A DNA stretch of 64,000 nucleotides from Streptomyces sp. Je 1-332. Lineage in GTDB: Bacteria > Actinomycetota > Actinomycetes > Streptomycetales > Streptomycetaceae. Position numbers and translations under genes: made by a program. Location: contig NZ_CP160402.1 in NCBI RefSeq assembly GCF_040730185.1, positions 868,001 through 932,000 on the forward strand, given 5' to 3'. Of the stretch, positions 38,862 through 46,763 are shown piece by piece (within the stretch, counting starts at the first letter, position 1; every line of letters begins with the position of its first letter). A model generated the notes under the pieces. That model searched no databases, was not told the origin of the DNA, and was given only the letters and a program-made list of their open reading frames with translations.

Positions 38862-38880
38862 CCTTTGAGCACCTCAAAGG
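38862..38880. promoter_or_regulatory. Short perfect hairpin upstream of the cysteine synthase homologue
   Basis: CCTTTGAG and CTCAAAGG form an 8-base perfect inverted repeat around CAC. It lies about 97 bases upstream of the GTG at 38765, in an AT-richer patch. It could be an operator for this gene. Confidence 0.4.
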
Positions 38881-38996
38881 CACAGCTGGTGCACCCGTTG
38901 GGCACGGCGGCGCGGCACACTGGGGAGGGAACGTGCACCACCGGTGACCACGTCTTCATACGTACTGGTGCTCGCCTTGCCATGCGTGCAGACTGC

Positions 38997-39024
38997 GCCG
39001 TACGGGAAGGCGTTCCCGTACGGC
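38997..39024. promoter_or_regulatory. 12-base inverted repeat upstream of a small conserved gene
   Basis: GCCGTACGGGAA and TTCCCGTACGGC flank a GGCG tetraloop with no mismatch. The hairpin ends 33 bases before the ATG at 39058. It could form a stable leader hairpin or bind a dimeric regulator. Confidence 0.5.
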
Positions 39025-39057
39025 ACGACACAGCGAAACCCAAGGGGGCGGAACGTC

Positions 39058-39387
39058 ATGGCGGAGCCGGAGTTCACGGCCACAGGCGTGCGGATCGGGC
39101 GACGGCTGCGCTCCCTCACCCGGGCGGGCCAAATCCGTATCACCGACGGCAGGTTCGAGCTGCTGACCAGTTACGGCAGGGAGATCGACAGCGCGCCGGT
39201 GCAGGCGGTGCGGGCCGGCAAGCCGTGGTTCGCCGCCGACGACCGCGCCCTTGCCGAACTGAACGGCACGCGCTATCAGCTCACCCTCGCCGACCACGAT
39301 CCGGCACCCGGCAAATCGGGGCCTCCCACGGTGCGCAGGTTCATCGACGCGGTACGCAGGGCCGGCGGTCGCCGGGCACGCGCCTGA
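39058..39387 (+). CDS. Small conserved hypothetical protein
   Basis: The protein has 109 residues, is basic, and has no membrane segment or signal peptide. The sequence ITDGRFELLTSYGREIDSAP is followed by VRAGKPWFAADDRALAELNGTRYQLTLADHD. This reads like a compact beta-rich fold of the kind found in many streptomycete genomes, but I recognise no named family. GGGGGCGG precedes the ATG. The gene lies upstream of the anti-sigma-type ATPase gene, 204 bases apart, so cotranscription is uncertain. Confidence 0.7.
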   Translation: MAEPEFTATGVRIGRRLRSLTRAGQIRITDGRFELLTSYGREIDSAPVQAVRAGKPWFAADDRALAELNGTRYQLTLADHDPAPGKSGPPTVRRFIDAVRRAGGRRARA

Positions 39388-39591
39388 GAAGCCGTCGCGC
39401 ACCCGGCCCGGGGCGGTGCGAGTTGCACGCCCGCACCCCCTGGGTCACTCTGGTCACACATCACTCTGGGTTCACCGGCGATGACGCTGCGAACCAGCCC
39501 GCCGGCCGCGAACAGCAGCCGGCAGACCCCGCGGCCGCTGCTGGATCCGATCGTCGTCTTCTTCCGGACCGCAATTCGGGGAGTCGCAGCC

Positions 39592-40131
39592 GTGATCAGC
39601 CAGCCAAGCAGGTATTGCACGGTAGAGCTTCAGGCCCTGCCGTCGCGGATCGGCCAGGTACGCAGAATCGTATCGGCGCAGTTGCGCTACTGGCATCTCG
39701 ATCCGTTGATAGACCAGGCCGCGCTCGGTGTGACCGAGCTCCTGACCAACGTGCACCGGCACGCACAGCCGGACAAGGCGTGCACCGTGGAGATCGAGCT
39801 GCTGCTCGACCGCCTCACGGTCTCCGTGCACGACCACGATCCCCGCCTGCCCGAGGTCAACGACGCCGAGGCGTTCGCGACCTGCGGCCGCGGCCTCGCC
39901 ATGGTCGCCGCCGTCAGCGAGAGCTGGGGGGTGCGCCCCGACGGTGACACGGGCAAGGTCGTCTGGTTCACCCTCCCGGCCCCCACGACCGCCGCGGCGG
40001 TGCCGTCCGGATTCCCGGCGTACGGCGCGGCCACCCCGGGCCCCTTCGCGGACCTGGGCGTCGGACCGCGGTCTCTCGCCGACGGGCACGCGCCCGGACA
40101 TGCTCCCGCCCGGTCGGCCGTTGTCGGCTGA
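39592..40131 (+). CDS. HATPase domain regulatory protein (anti-sigma-factor/SpoIIAB-like)
   Basis: The protein has 179 residues. The GHKL ATPase N-box is in GVTELLTNVHRHA and the glycine motif in CGRGLAMVAAV, giving an RsbW/SpoIIAB-like serine kinase fold. These proteins bind sigma factors or anti-anti-sigma factors. The C-terminal 50 residues are Pro/Ala/Gly-rich and probably unfolded. I chose GTG 39592 because GGGGAG lies 8 bases upstream; the frame is open from 39481. No sigma or STAS gene is adjacent. A very strong terminator overlaps the stop codon. Confidence 0.85.
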   Translation: MISQPSRYCTVELQALPSRIGQVRRIVSAQLRYWHLDPLIDQAALGVTELLTNVHRHAQPDKACTVEIELLLDRLTVSVHDHDPRLPEVNDAEAFATCGRGLAMVAAVSESWGVRPDGDTGKVVWFTLPAPTTAAAVPSGFPAYGAATPGPFADLGVGPRSLADGHAPGHAPARSAVVG

Positions 40132-40139
40132 CCGGGCGG
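40106..40139. terminator. Strong terminator between convergent genes
   Basis: CCGCCCGGTC pairs with GACCGGGCGG, and the stem continues inward through GCCG and CGGC around a TTGT loop, with one G-T wobble. The stem of about 15 pairs overlaps the stop codon of the ATPase gene and should also stop transcripts from the FtsX-type gene on the other strand. Confidence 0.75.
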
Positions 40140-40169
40140 TGACAGGCTCCGCGCGGCGGGCGTCCTACG

Positions 40170-42794
40170 TCACTCGGTGGCGATGGCACGCAGCACGTCC
40201 AGGCGTGCGGCCCGCCGCGCCGGACGCAGACCCGCGAGGGCTCCCGCCGTCAGGCCCACCAGGACGACCACCGCCAGCTGCACGGGCGGCACCGCGAACG
40301 CGAAGGCACTGCTCGTCGCGCCGTCCGAGGCCTTGACGAGCACCCAGCCGAGGAAGCCGCCGAGCACCAGGCCGCCGGCCGTGCCGAAGGCGGCGACGAG
40401 CACCGACTCCCAGCGGACCATGGCCCGCAGCTGCGCCCTGGTCTGCCCGACGGCACGCAGCAGGCCGAGTTCACGGGTCCGTTCGTGGATCGCCAGGGTC
40501 AGCGTGTTGGCGATGCCCAGCAGGGCGATCAGGACCGCGAGCGCGAGCAGGGCGTAGACCAGCGTGAGCATCATGTCGATGCCGCCCGCCGCGGACTGTG
40601 CGTACTCACCTCGGGTCTGCACACCCGGATTGCCGTACTCCTGAGCCACCTCGGAGACCGCTGCCTTGCCGTCGGCCGCGCTCACGCCGTCCTTGAAGCT
40701 GACGGAGACGAGGCTGTCGGCGTCCTGCATGCGGTGCGGCGCCCAGGCCTCGCGGGTGATGACGTAGTCCCCCGCGAGCTCGGACCGGCCGTACAGCGCC
40801 CGGACGGTGAAGGTGGTCTTCTTGCCGTCGGCGAAGGCGAGCTCGGTCGTGGAGCCGACCTTCAGGTCCTGCTTCTCGGCCTCCGCACGGGTGATCGCGA
40901 TGCCGTTGGTGCCAAGGCCCTCCAGGGACCCGTCGACCTTGCCGAGGTCGAAGGACCTGGCGAAGGGACCCGGGTCGGTGACCGTCAGGGCGCGCCCTTC
41001 CCCGTCGACCTCCGCGGCGCCCTTCCCGAGGCCGACCGCGGTGGCGACCTCCGGCCGCTCGGCGAGCGCGGGGGCCAGTTTGGGGCTGAGTCCGCTGCCG
41101 CCGGCGCCGAAGCCGGGGGTGCTGATGGCGAGGTCGCCCGCGAAGGAGCGGTTCACCGTCTGGTCCATGGTCGCCTTCAGGGAGGCGCCGAAGACCGTGA
41201 AGAGCGAGACGACGGCGACGCCGATCATCAGGGCGCTGGCGGTGGCGGCGGTCCGCTTGGGGCTGCGCAGGGCGTTGCGCCGGGCGAGTCCGCCCGTGAC
41301 GCCGCGCAGCCGGTCCAGGGGCCCGCCGAGAACACGTACCGCTCGCGAGGCGGCCACAGGGCCGAGCACCACGAACGCGACGAGCGCGAGGACCGCCCCG
41401 GTCCCTGCCAGCCACACGGACGGGCCGACGAGGACACCGGTCAGCGAGAGCCCGACGGCGGCGAGCGCGATGAGCGCACCCGCGACGGCGCGCGTCCGCG
41501 AGGCCCCGGAGTGGTCGACCGCGGTCTCGCGCAGCGCGGCAAGGGGCGCGGTGCGCCCGGCTCGTACGGCGGGCAGCAGGGCGGAGCCCAGACAGACCAC
41601 GATGCCGACGGCGAGCGGCAGCAGCATCGACAGGCCGCTGATCACCAAGTCGCCCTCGGGAAAGGGGAATCCGATGGCGGGGAAGAGCGCCTGGAGCCCG
41701 GCCGCGATCCCGATGCCGCCCGCCAGACCCGCGACGGACGCGACCACGGCGACCACGCTCGCCTCGACCAGGGTGGCCGCGGTGACCTGGCGGCGTGAGG
41801 CACCGAGCGCGCGCAGGAGTGCGTTCTCACGGGTGCGCTGGGCGACGACGATCGCGAAGGTGTTGTGGATGCTGAAGGTGGCGACGAGCAGGGCGATCCC
41901 GGAGAAGACCAGCAGGAAGGTGGTGAAGAGCGTCAGGAACTGGCCGGAGATGTTCTCGGTGTTCTCCGCCGCCGACGCCTCGCCGGTGATGGCCTCAACT
42001 CCCTTGGGCAGTACGGGATCCAGCGCGTCGACGAGTTCCTGCTGCGTCACGCCGGGCCCGGCCCGCACCTGGATGGAAGCGGCCTCACCGGCCTTCGGCG
42101 TCAGGTGCTTCTCGGCGTCGGCCTGCGTCATGCCGGTGAAGGTGGTCTGCGCCATGCCGTCCTCGCCGCCGAAGGTCGCGAGGCCCACGATCGTCACCTG
42201 GACGGGGTCCGGTGTGCGCAGCGTGGTCGTGTCGCCGATCTTCAGGTCGCCGGATTCGGCGGCGCCACGGTTGACGACGACCTCGCCGGGCTTGGCGGGG
42301 GCGCGGCCGTCGGCCAGTTGATAGGCGTTCAGCTCTCTGTCGTCGATCCAGTTGCCGGCGAGGGTGGGCGGGCCTTCGCCGCCGATGGGCTTGCGGTCCT
42401 TGCCGAGGAGTTGGCCCGCGCCCTGGATGCTGGGCGCGGCGGCGGCGACGCCGTCGGTCTGCTCGATCCTCTCGACGAGCGAGGTCCTGACGGGCTGCCG
42501 GGTGCCCTGGGTGTCGTCGGGTGTGGTGAGGGTGTCGGCACTGCGGACGACGGCGTCGGTGCCGCTCGTCGCGTTGCCGAACATCGTGTCGAAGCTGCCG
42601 CGCAGGGTGTCTCCCATGACGAGCGTGCCCGCCAGGAAGGCGACACCGAGCATGACCGCGAGGAACGTACCGGCGAAACGCCGCTTGTGGCCGCGCAGCG
42701 AGGAGAAGCTGATGCGTGCGGACGAGCGGAGGGAACTCATGGCAGAGGTGGAAGTCATGGCAGAGGTGGAAGTCATGGCAGAGGTGGAACTCAT
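40170..42794 (-). CDS. ABC transporter permease, FtsX/MacB-like, two FtsX modules
   Basis: The protein has 874 residues with two modules, each an extracytoplasmic domain flanked by membrane segments and an FtsX core (FSIHNTFAIVVAQRTRENALLRALGASRRQ and LTLAIHERTRELGLLRAVGQTRAQLRAM). About ten membrane segments are visible. It should export a lipophilic compound or act mechanically with the ATPase encoded just upstream. The ATG at 42794 overlaps the ATPase stop (ATGA) and has AAGGGGG upstream; ATGs inside an 18-base tandem repeat (42776, 42758, 42740) are alternatives. The repeat adds three SAMTST-like units at the N-terminus. Confidence 0.9.
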   Translation of the reverse strand: MSSTSAMTSTSAMTSTSAMSSLRSSARISFSSLRGHKRRFAGTFLAVMLGVAFLAGTLVMGDTLRGSFDTMFGNATSGTDAVVRSADTLTTPDDTQGTRQPVRTSLVERIEQTDGVAAAAPSIQGAGQLLGKDRKPIGGEGPPTLAGNWIDDRELNAYQLADGRAPAKPGEVVVNRGAAESGDLKIGDTTTLRTPDPVQVTIVGLATFGGEDGMAQTTFTGMTQADAEKHLTPKAGEAASIQVRAGPGVTQQELVDALDPVLPKGVEAITGEASAAENTENISGQFLTLFTTFLLVFSGIALLVATFSIHNTFAIVVAQRTRENALLRALGASRRQVTAATLVEASVVAVVASVAGLAGGIGIAAGLQALFPAIGFPFPEGDLVISGLSMLLPLAVGIVVCLGSALLPAVRAGRTAPLAALRETAVDHSGASRTRAVAGALIALAAVGLSLTGVLVGPSVWLAGTGAVLALVAFVVLGPVAASRAVRVLGGPLDRLRGVTGGLARRNALRSPKRTAATASALMIGVAVVSLFTVFGASLKATMDQTVNRSFAGDLAISTPGFGAGGSGLSPKLAPALAERPEVATAVGLGKGAAEVDGEGRALTVTDPGPFARSFDLGKVDGSLEGLGTNGIAITRAEAEKQDLKVGSTTELAFADGKKTTFTVRALYGRSELAGDYVITREAWAPHRMQDADSLVSVSFKDGVSAADGKAAVSEVAQEYGNPGVQTRGEYAQSAAGGIDMMLTLVYALLALAVLIALLGIANTLTLAIHERTRELGLLRAVGQTRAQLRAMVRWESVLVAAFGTAGGLVLGGFLGWVLVKASDGATSSAFAFAVPPVQLAVVVLVGLTAGALAGLRPARRAARLDVLRAIATE
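42741..42794. repeat. Three tandem 18-base units at the permease N-terminus
   Basis: The 18-base unit, on the plus strand starting GGCAGAGGTGGAAGTCAT, is present three times (42741-42758, 42759-42776, 42777-42794). The third copy differs by one base. Each unit contains an in-frame ATG for the permease gene, so the protein begins MSSTSAMTSTSAMTSTSAMSS. It looks like a slippage expansion of the start region. Confidence 0.9.
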
Positions 42795-43579
42795 GACGGT
42801 GGTGCCCCCTTGGCATCGAAGGCCTTGAGTCGGTCGAGGACCTTGTCGGCGGTCGGATCCGCCATCCGGTCCACGAGGCGGCCGTCGGCCAGGAAGACGA
42901 CCTCGTCGGCGTGGGCGGCGGCCACCGGGTCGTGCGTGACCATGACGACGGTGCGGCCCATCTGCCGTACGGCGCGGCCGAGCAGGCGCAGGACCTCGTC
43001 CCCGGAGCGCGAGTCGAGGTTGCCGGTCGGCTCGTCGGCGAAGACGACATCGGGTCGGCCCGCGAACGCCCGCGCCACTGCGACGCGTTGCTGCTGTCCG
43101 CCGGAGAGTTCGGCGGGCCGGTGGTGGAGCCGGTCGCGCAGCCCCACCACGTCGATGAGCGCATCCATCCAGTCGGTTGACGCTGCGTCACCACGCTTGC
43201 CCGCGAGGTCCATCGGGAGCGAGATGTTCTCGGCGACGGTCAGCGTCGGCACCAGGTTGAAGGCCTGGAAGACGAAGCCGATCCGGTCGCGGCGCAGCAG
43301 CGTGAGGCGGCGGTCGTCGAGCGCGCCGAGTTCGGTGTCGCCGATGTGGGCGCTCCCCGAGGTGAGGGTGTCGAGGCCCGCGGCACAGTGCATCAGGGTG
43401 GACTTGCCCGAGCCCGACGGGCCCATGATCGCGGTGAAGCGTCCGGCGGGAAAGCCGACGCTCACCCCGTCCAGGGCCCGTACGGCGGTGTCGCCGCTGC
43501 CGTAGATCTTTACGGCAGCGGTGACGCGGGCGGCATCGACGGTGGCAGTGCCGCTGCGGTGCCCGGTCGCGGTGGTCAT
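42791..43579 (-). CDS. ABC transporter ATP-binding protein (LolD/MacB type)
   Basis: The protein has 262 residues. Walker A is GPSGSGKST, the signature is LSGGQQQRVAVARA, Walker B is DVVFADEP, and the H-loop is VMVTHDP. It matches the ATPases that pair with FtsX-type permeases. The ATG at 43579 overlaps the upstream SHOCT gene stop as ATGA, and its stop overlaps the permease start, so the three genes are translated in a coupled manner. Confidence 0.93.
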   Translation of the reverse strand: MTTATGHRSGTATVDAARVTAAVKIYGSGDTAVRALDGVSVGFPAGRFTAIMGPSGSGKSTLMHCAAGLDTLTSGSAHIGDTELGALDDRRLTLLRRDRIGFVFQAFNLVPTLTVAENISLPMDLAGKRGDAASTDWMDALIDVVGLRDRLHHRPAELSGGQQQRVAVARAFAGRPDVVFADEPTGNLDSRSGDEVLRLLGRAVRQMGRTVVMVTHDPVAAAHADEVVFLADGRLVDRMADPTADKVLDRLKAFDAKGAPPS

Positions 43580-43875
43580 GCCGCACCGCCCTTGGAGGTG
43601 CGTCCGAACTCCTCGTTCAGGACGGAAAGGCGCCGCCAGTACTCGTCCTCGTCGATCTCGCCGGAGGCGAAGCGGCGACCGAGCACGGCGATGGGCGAGT
43701 TCTCGTCGACGCGTACGTTCCGCTCTGCGCCGTCCCGTTGCCACGGTGCGCGGCGGCCCCTCCAGACGGTGCGGCGCAGGAGGGTGATGCCGCCGATGAC
43801 GACGGCCGCCCAGATGAGCGGGAAGAACAGGATCCACGGGCCGGGCCCGCCGTCGAAGTGAGCCAGGGTGTTCAT
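43576..43875 (-). CDS. Small membrane protein with SHOCT domain
   Basis: The protein has 99 residues. One membrane segment (about 12-34, WILFFPLIWAAVVIGGITLL) is followed by a basic stretch and a C-terminal SHOCT motif (SPIAVLGRRFASGEIDEDEYWRRLSVL). GAGGAG lies 9 bases upstream of the ATG at 43875, so this start is preferred over 43884. It is the first gene of an operon with an ABC ATPase and an FtsX-type permease. SHOCT domains often mediate oligomerisation; a role in the transporter complex is inferred. Confidence 0.85.
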   Translation of the reverse strand: MNTLAHFDGGPGPWILFFPLIWAAVVIGGITLLRRTVWRGRRAPWQRDGAERNVRVDENSPIAVLGRRFASGEIDEDEYWRRLSVLNEEFGRTSKGGAA

Positions 43876-44020
43876 GGTGTCCATCTCCTCGGGAGCGTGT
43901 CTCTGGTGCCGGGTCGCGGGGTCTCGTGCGATATCTCGAGACTCGCGCGCCGAGGGGGTCCGAGTCGTCGTACGGCCAGCGGCTCTGCGCGTACCACGGT
44001 GGGAGTACGTGGGGGCGGGG

Positions 44021-44077
44021 CTTTGTACCTCTGGGGGGGCTCTGCACCTCTGGGGGGGCGGGACTCTGCGCCTCTGG
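44021..44077. repeat. G-rich degenerate direct repeats
   Basis: Two copies of a unit like CTCTGCACCTCTGGGGGGGC (44021-44040 and 44041-44059) and a shorter third copy (44065-44077) lie just upstream of the TetR operator. They sit in the divergent promoter region between the SHOCT/ABC operon and the TetR gene. The runs of seven G could form unusual DNA structure. Confidence 0.6.
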
Positions 44078-44082
44078 CGTTC

Positions 44083-44102
44083 TGTACCTACTAGTATGTA
44101 CA
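44083..44102. promoter_or_regulatory. TetR operator overlapping the promoter and start of its own gene
   Basis: TGTACCTACTAGTATGTACA is a 20-base palindrome with one mismatched pair. It contains TAGTAT (44092-44097), a good -10 box, and ends directly before GTG 44103. A bound TetR dimer would block its own transcription and possibly the divergent ABC operon. Confidence 0.7.
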
Positions 44103-44684
44103 GTGAGTTCCATGAGCACCCCGGAGCGTCTGATCGAGTCCACTCGCGAGTTGTTGTGGGAGCGCGGTTACGTCGGCACGAGCCCCAAGGCGATCCAGCA
44201 GCACGCGGGCGCCGGGCAGGGCAGCATGTACCACCACTTCGCCGGCAAGCCCGACCTGGCGCTCGCCGCGATCAGGCGCACGGCGGACGAGATGCGCGCC
44301 GCGGCCGAGGGCGCGCTCGGCGGCACAGGATCGGCGTACGAGCGCGTCGAGGCATATCTGCTGCGCGAGCGCGACGTGCTGCGCGGCTGTCCGGTCGGAC
44401 GGCTGACGATGGACCCGGACGTCATCGCGAGCGACGAACTGCGCGCGCCCGTCACCGAGACACTCGACTGGCTGCGCGACCGCGTCGCCGGGATTCTCGA
44501 AGAGGGCAAGGAGCGGGGCGAGTTCGCGGCCACGCTCGACGCGCCGGCGATCGCGGCGACGGTCGTCGCGACGGTTCAGGGCGGCTATGTGCTGGCCCGC
44601 GCCTCGGGGTCGGCCGCGGCCTTCGACACCGGCGTGCGCGGCCTCCTCGCCCTCCTGTTCGCTGCCACCACCCCTTCTCCGTAG
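44103..44684 (+). CDS. TetR-family transcriptional regulator
   Basis: The protein has 193 residues from GTG 44103, which sits right behind the operator; the -10 box there implies a leaderless transcript, with ATG 44112 as alternative. The helix-turn-helix reads LLWERGYVGTSPKAIQQHAG, then GQGSMYHHFAGKPDLAL. The C-terminal ligand domain has CPVGRLTMDPDV, found in the TetR group that regulates small detoxification operons. It probably controls itself, the following cupin-DUF4865-PTE genes and perhaps the divergent ABC operon. Confidence 0.88.
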   Translation: MSSMSTPERLIESTRELLWERGYVGTSPKAIQQHAGAGQGSMYHHFAGKPDLALAAIRRTADEMRAAAEGALGGTGSAYERVEAYLLRERDVLRGCPVGRLTMDPDVIASDELRAPVTETLDWLRDRVAGILEEGKERGEFAATLDAPAIAATVVATVQGGYVLARASGSAAAFDTGVRGLLALLFAATTPSP

Positions 44685-44699
44685 AGGATTTGAAGAGCA

Positions 44700-45098
44700 G
44701 TGCACATCACTCGCAACCGCCCGGACAGTCAGGCGGGGCCCGCCGAGAACTTCACCGGCACCGTATGGCTGGACGAGATCGCGGCGCCGCCGTCCCCCTC
44801 ACGGCTACGGATGTTCAACGTCCACTTCGCCCCCGGAGCGCACACTGCCTGGCACCGCCATCCGCACGGCCAGGTTCTGCACGTCCTGGAGGGTGAGGGT
44901 CTGGTGCAGCGCAAGGGAGGCGAGGCGGAGACGATCCGCGCCGGTGACACCGTCTGGATCGAGCCGGGCGAATGGCACTGGCACGGCGCCGCGCCCCGAA
45001 CCTTCATGACACACCTGGCAGTTGTCGAAGCGGCGACAGACGGCACGACCACGCACTGGGACGCCCATGTGGGCGCGGACGAGTACCCGGCGGCCTGA
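44700..45098 (+). CDS. Cupin-domain protein
   Basis: The protein has 132 residues with one double-stranded beta-helix domain. Metal ligands are visible in TAWHRHPHGQVLHVLEGEG and in IEPGEWHWHGAAP. The GTG start at 44700 is preceded by GAAGAG and lies 15 bases after the TetR stop, so it belongs to that operon. Such small cupins act on quinones or aromatic intermediates or serve as sensors. The substrate here is unknown. Confidence 0.87.
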   Translation: MHITRNRPDSQAGPAENFTGTVWLDEIAAPPSPSRLRMFNVHFAPGAHTAWHRHPHGQVLHVLEGEGLVQRKGGEAETIRAGDTVWIEPGEWHWHGAAPRTFMTHLAVVEAATDGTTTHWDAHVGADEYPAA

Positions 45099-45117
45099 GC
45101 CCGAGGAGCGGACCACC

Positions 45118-45708
45118 ATGCACGCGATGCAGTACGAGATCACACTTCCCGCCGACTATGACATGGCCGTCATCCGCGACAGGGTCGCCACCAAGGGCCA
45201 TTTGCTGGACAACTACCCGGGCCTCGGCGCCAAGGCGTACCTGATCCGCGAACGCGGCGTCGACGGCTCCCCCGTCAACCAGTACGCACCGTTCTACCTC
45301 TGGAACACCCCCGAGGGCATGAACTCCTTCCTCTGGGGCCCCGGGTTCCAGGGCATCGTGGACGACTTCGGGCGACCGGAGGTTCAGCACTGGACGGGCT
45401 TGGCGTTCACGGAGGGGCCCGGCTCTGATGCCGTCCCGACAGCGAAGGCGGCGATACGGCGTCGTGTGCGTGTTCCCGCGGACGCCCGTGTCGGGGAGCT
45501 GGCCACCGAACTCGTGGAGGAGATAGAGATGTTCGGGCGCGAGGGCGGGTTGATCTTCGCAGCCGCGGCCATCGACCCGCGAACGTGGGAGGCAGTGCAA
45601 TTCTCCGTCTGGGACCACGCGTCGCCCAAAGGCCAGGGGGATGTTTTCCAGGTGCTGCACCTGTCCGCGCCGGAGCGGCACGCACTTCCCAGGGGTCAGC
45701 AGTGGTGA
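45118..45708 (+). CDS. DUF4865 family protein
   Basis: The protein has 196 residues. It begins MQYEITLPADYDMAVIRDRV and contains GLGAKAYLIRERG, then NQYAPFYLWNTPEGMNSFLWGPGFQGIVDDFGRP. That pattern matches the DUF4865 family, whose members look like dimeric alpha-beta barrel (monooxygenase-like) proteins. No function is established. GAGGAG precedes the ATG. Its stop overlaps the start of the phosphotriesterase-like gene as GTGA, so the two are translationally coupled. Confidence 0.83.
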   Translation: MHAMQYEITLPADYDMAVIRDRVATKGHLLDNYPGLGAKAYLIRERGVDGSPVNQYAPFYLWNTPEGMNSFLWGPGFQGIVDDFGRPEVQHWTGLAFTEGPGSDAVPTAKAAIRRRVRVPADARVGELATELVEEIEMFGREGGLIFAAAAIDPRTWEAVQFSVWDHASPKGQGDVFQVLHLSAPERHALPRGQQW

Positions 45709-46652
45709 GCCCGGTTCGGAGGGGTCACGCGGCGCACTCAGCCCTGACAGTCCGGACAGTACTCGGGGACGTCGACCCGGCAGACCTCGGCACCTGCGAC
45801 GCCCACGACCATCTCTTCCTTACGAGCCCTCAACTCCCGGGCCAGGAGCTGGACTCGCCCGCTTCGGCGGCCCAGGAGCTCGCGGCCTTCCGAGAGGTGG
45901 AGGGCGAGAGCCTGATCCAGTGGACGCCGCACGGGATGGGGCGCCGCGCCGGCGACCTGCCCGGGCTGTCCCGGGCGTCGGGCGTAGGAATCGTCGCGGC
46001 GACGGGGCTCCACCAAGCGGCCCACTACGCAACGGAGTTGCTCGAACGCCTGCGCACCGACGGACTCGCGGACCTCTTCGTCCGGGAGATCACCGAGGGC
46101 ATCGCAGACACCGGCGTGCGGGCCGGGTTGATCAAGGTCGCGGGCGGGTTCCACGGTCTGGACGCGCACGCCCGCTGGACGATGGAAGCGGCGGCCGAGG
46201 CCCACCACGCGACGGGGGCGCCCATCACCGTGCACCTGGAGCTCGGCACAGGCGCACTGGACGTAATCGACTTGCTGTGCGGCGAGTTGAACGTCCCGCC
46301 GGATCGCCTGGTCCTCGGGCACCTCAACCGCTCCCCCGACCTCGCGATCCATCACCAGGCGGCCGAAGCCGGCGCATACCTCGCCTTCGACGGCCCCTCC
46401 CGTGCCAACCACGCCACCGACTGGCGCATGCCGGATGCCGTACAGGCTCTGACCGAGGCAGGTTTCGCGGACCAGTTGCTCCTCGGCGGCGACACGACCA
46501 CGGCCAAGGCCCGCGCGGTGAACGGCGGCCCCGGCCTGCCCTATCTGCTGCGCAGGGTGCGCCCACGGCTCGAACTCGCCGTGGGAGAGGAGGTCGTGGG
46601 GCGGATGCTGCGGGAGAACCCGGCACGGGCGTTCGCGGTGGAGTGGGCGTGA
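45705..46652 (+). CDS. Phosphotriesterase-family amidohydrolase
   Basis: The protein has 315 residues from GTG 45705. It has the PTE-family metal centre: HxH at His34/His36 in CDAHDHLFL, the bridging Lys in GLIKVAGG, His in PITVHLELG and VLGHLNRSPD, and Asp in LLGGDTTT. Family members hydrolyse lactones or phosphate esters; lactonase activity is common. It is coupled to the DUF4865 gene and is the last gene of the TetR operon, so the pathway may open a lactone formed by the preceding enzymes. That is inference. Confidence 0.86.
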   Translation: MSPVRRGHAAHSALTVRTVLGDVDPADLGTCDAHDHLFLTSPQLPGQELDSPASAAQELAAFREVEGESLIQWTPHGMGRRAGDLPGLSRASGVGIVAATGLHQAAHYATELLERLRTDGLADLFVREITEGIADTGVRAGLIKVAGGFHGLDAHARWTMEAAAEAHHATGAPITVHLELGTGALDVIDLLCGELNVPPDRLVLGHLNRSPDLAIHHQAAEAGAYLAFDGPSRANHATDWRMPDAVQALTEAGFADQLLLGGDTTTAKARAVNGGPGLPYLLRRVRPRLELAVGEEVVGRMLRENPARAFAVEWA

Positions 46653-46763
46653 GGCGTGACAGTGTTCGCGGTGGAGTGCGCGTGAGGGCGTGACGTCGTT
46701 CTCGGCGGAGTGGGCGTAGAGGCGTCCGCGTGAGTGGGCGTAACGGCGTCTGCGGTGGAGTGC
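46634..46763. repeat. Degenerate tandem copies of the PTE gene end
   Basis: The last bases of the PTE gene (46634-46652, GCGGTGGAGTGGGCGTGA) recur in degenerate form at about 46669-46686, 46703-46720 and 46731-46763, each followed by a GCGT-rich stretch. The unit is about 34 bases. The copies contain stops and code for nothing. Confidence 0.55.
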
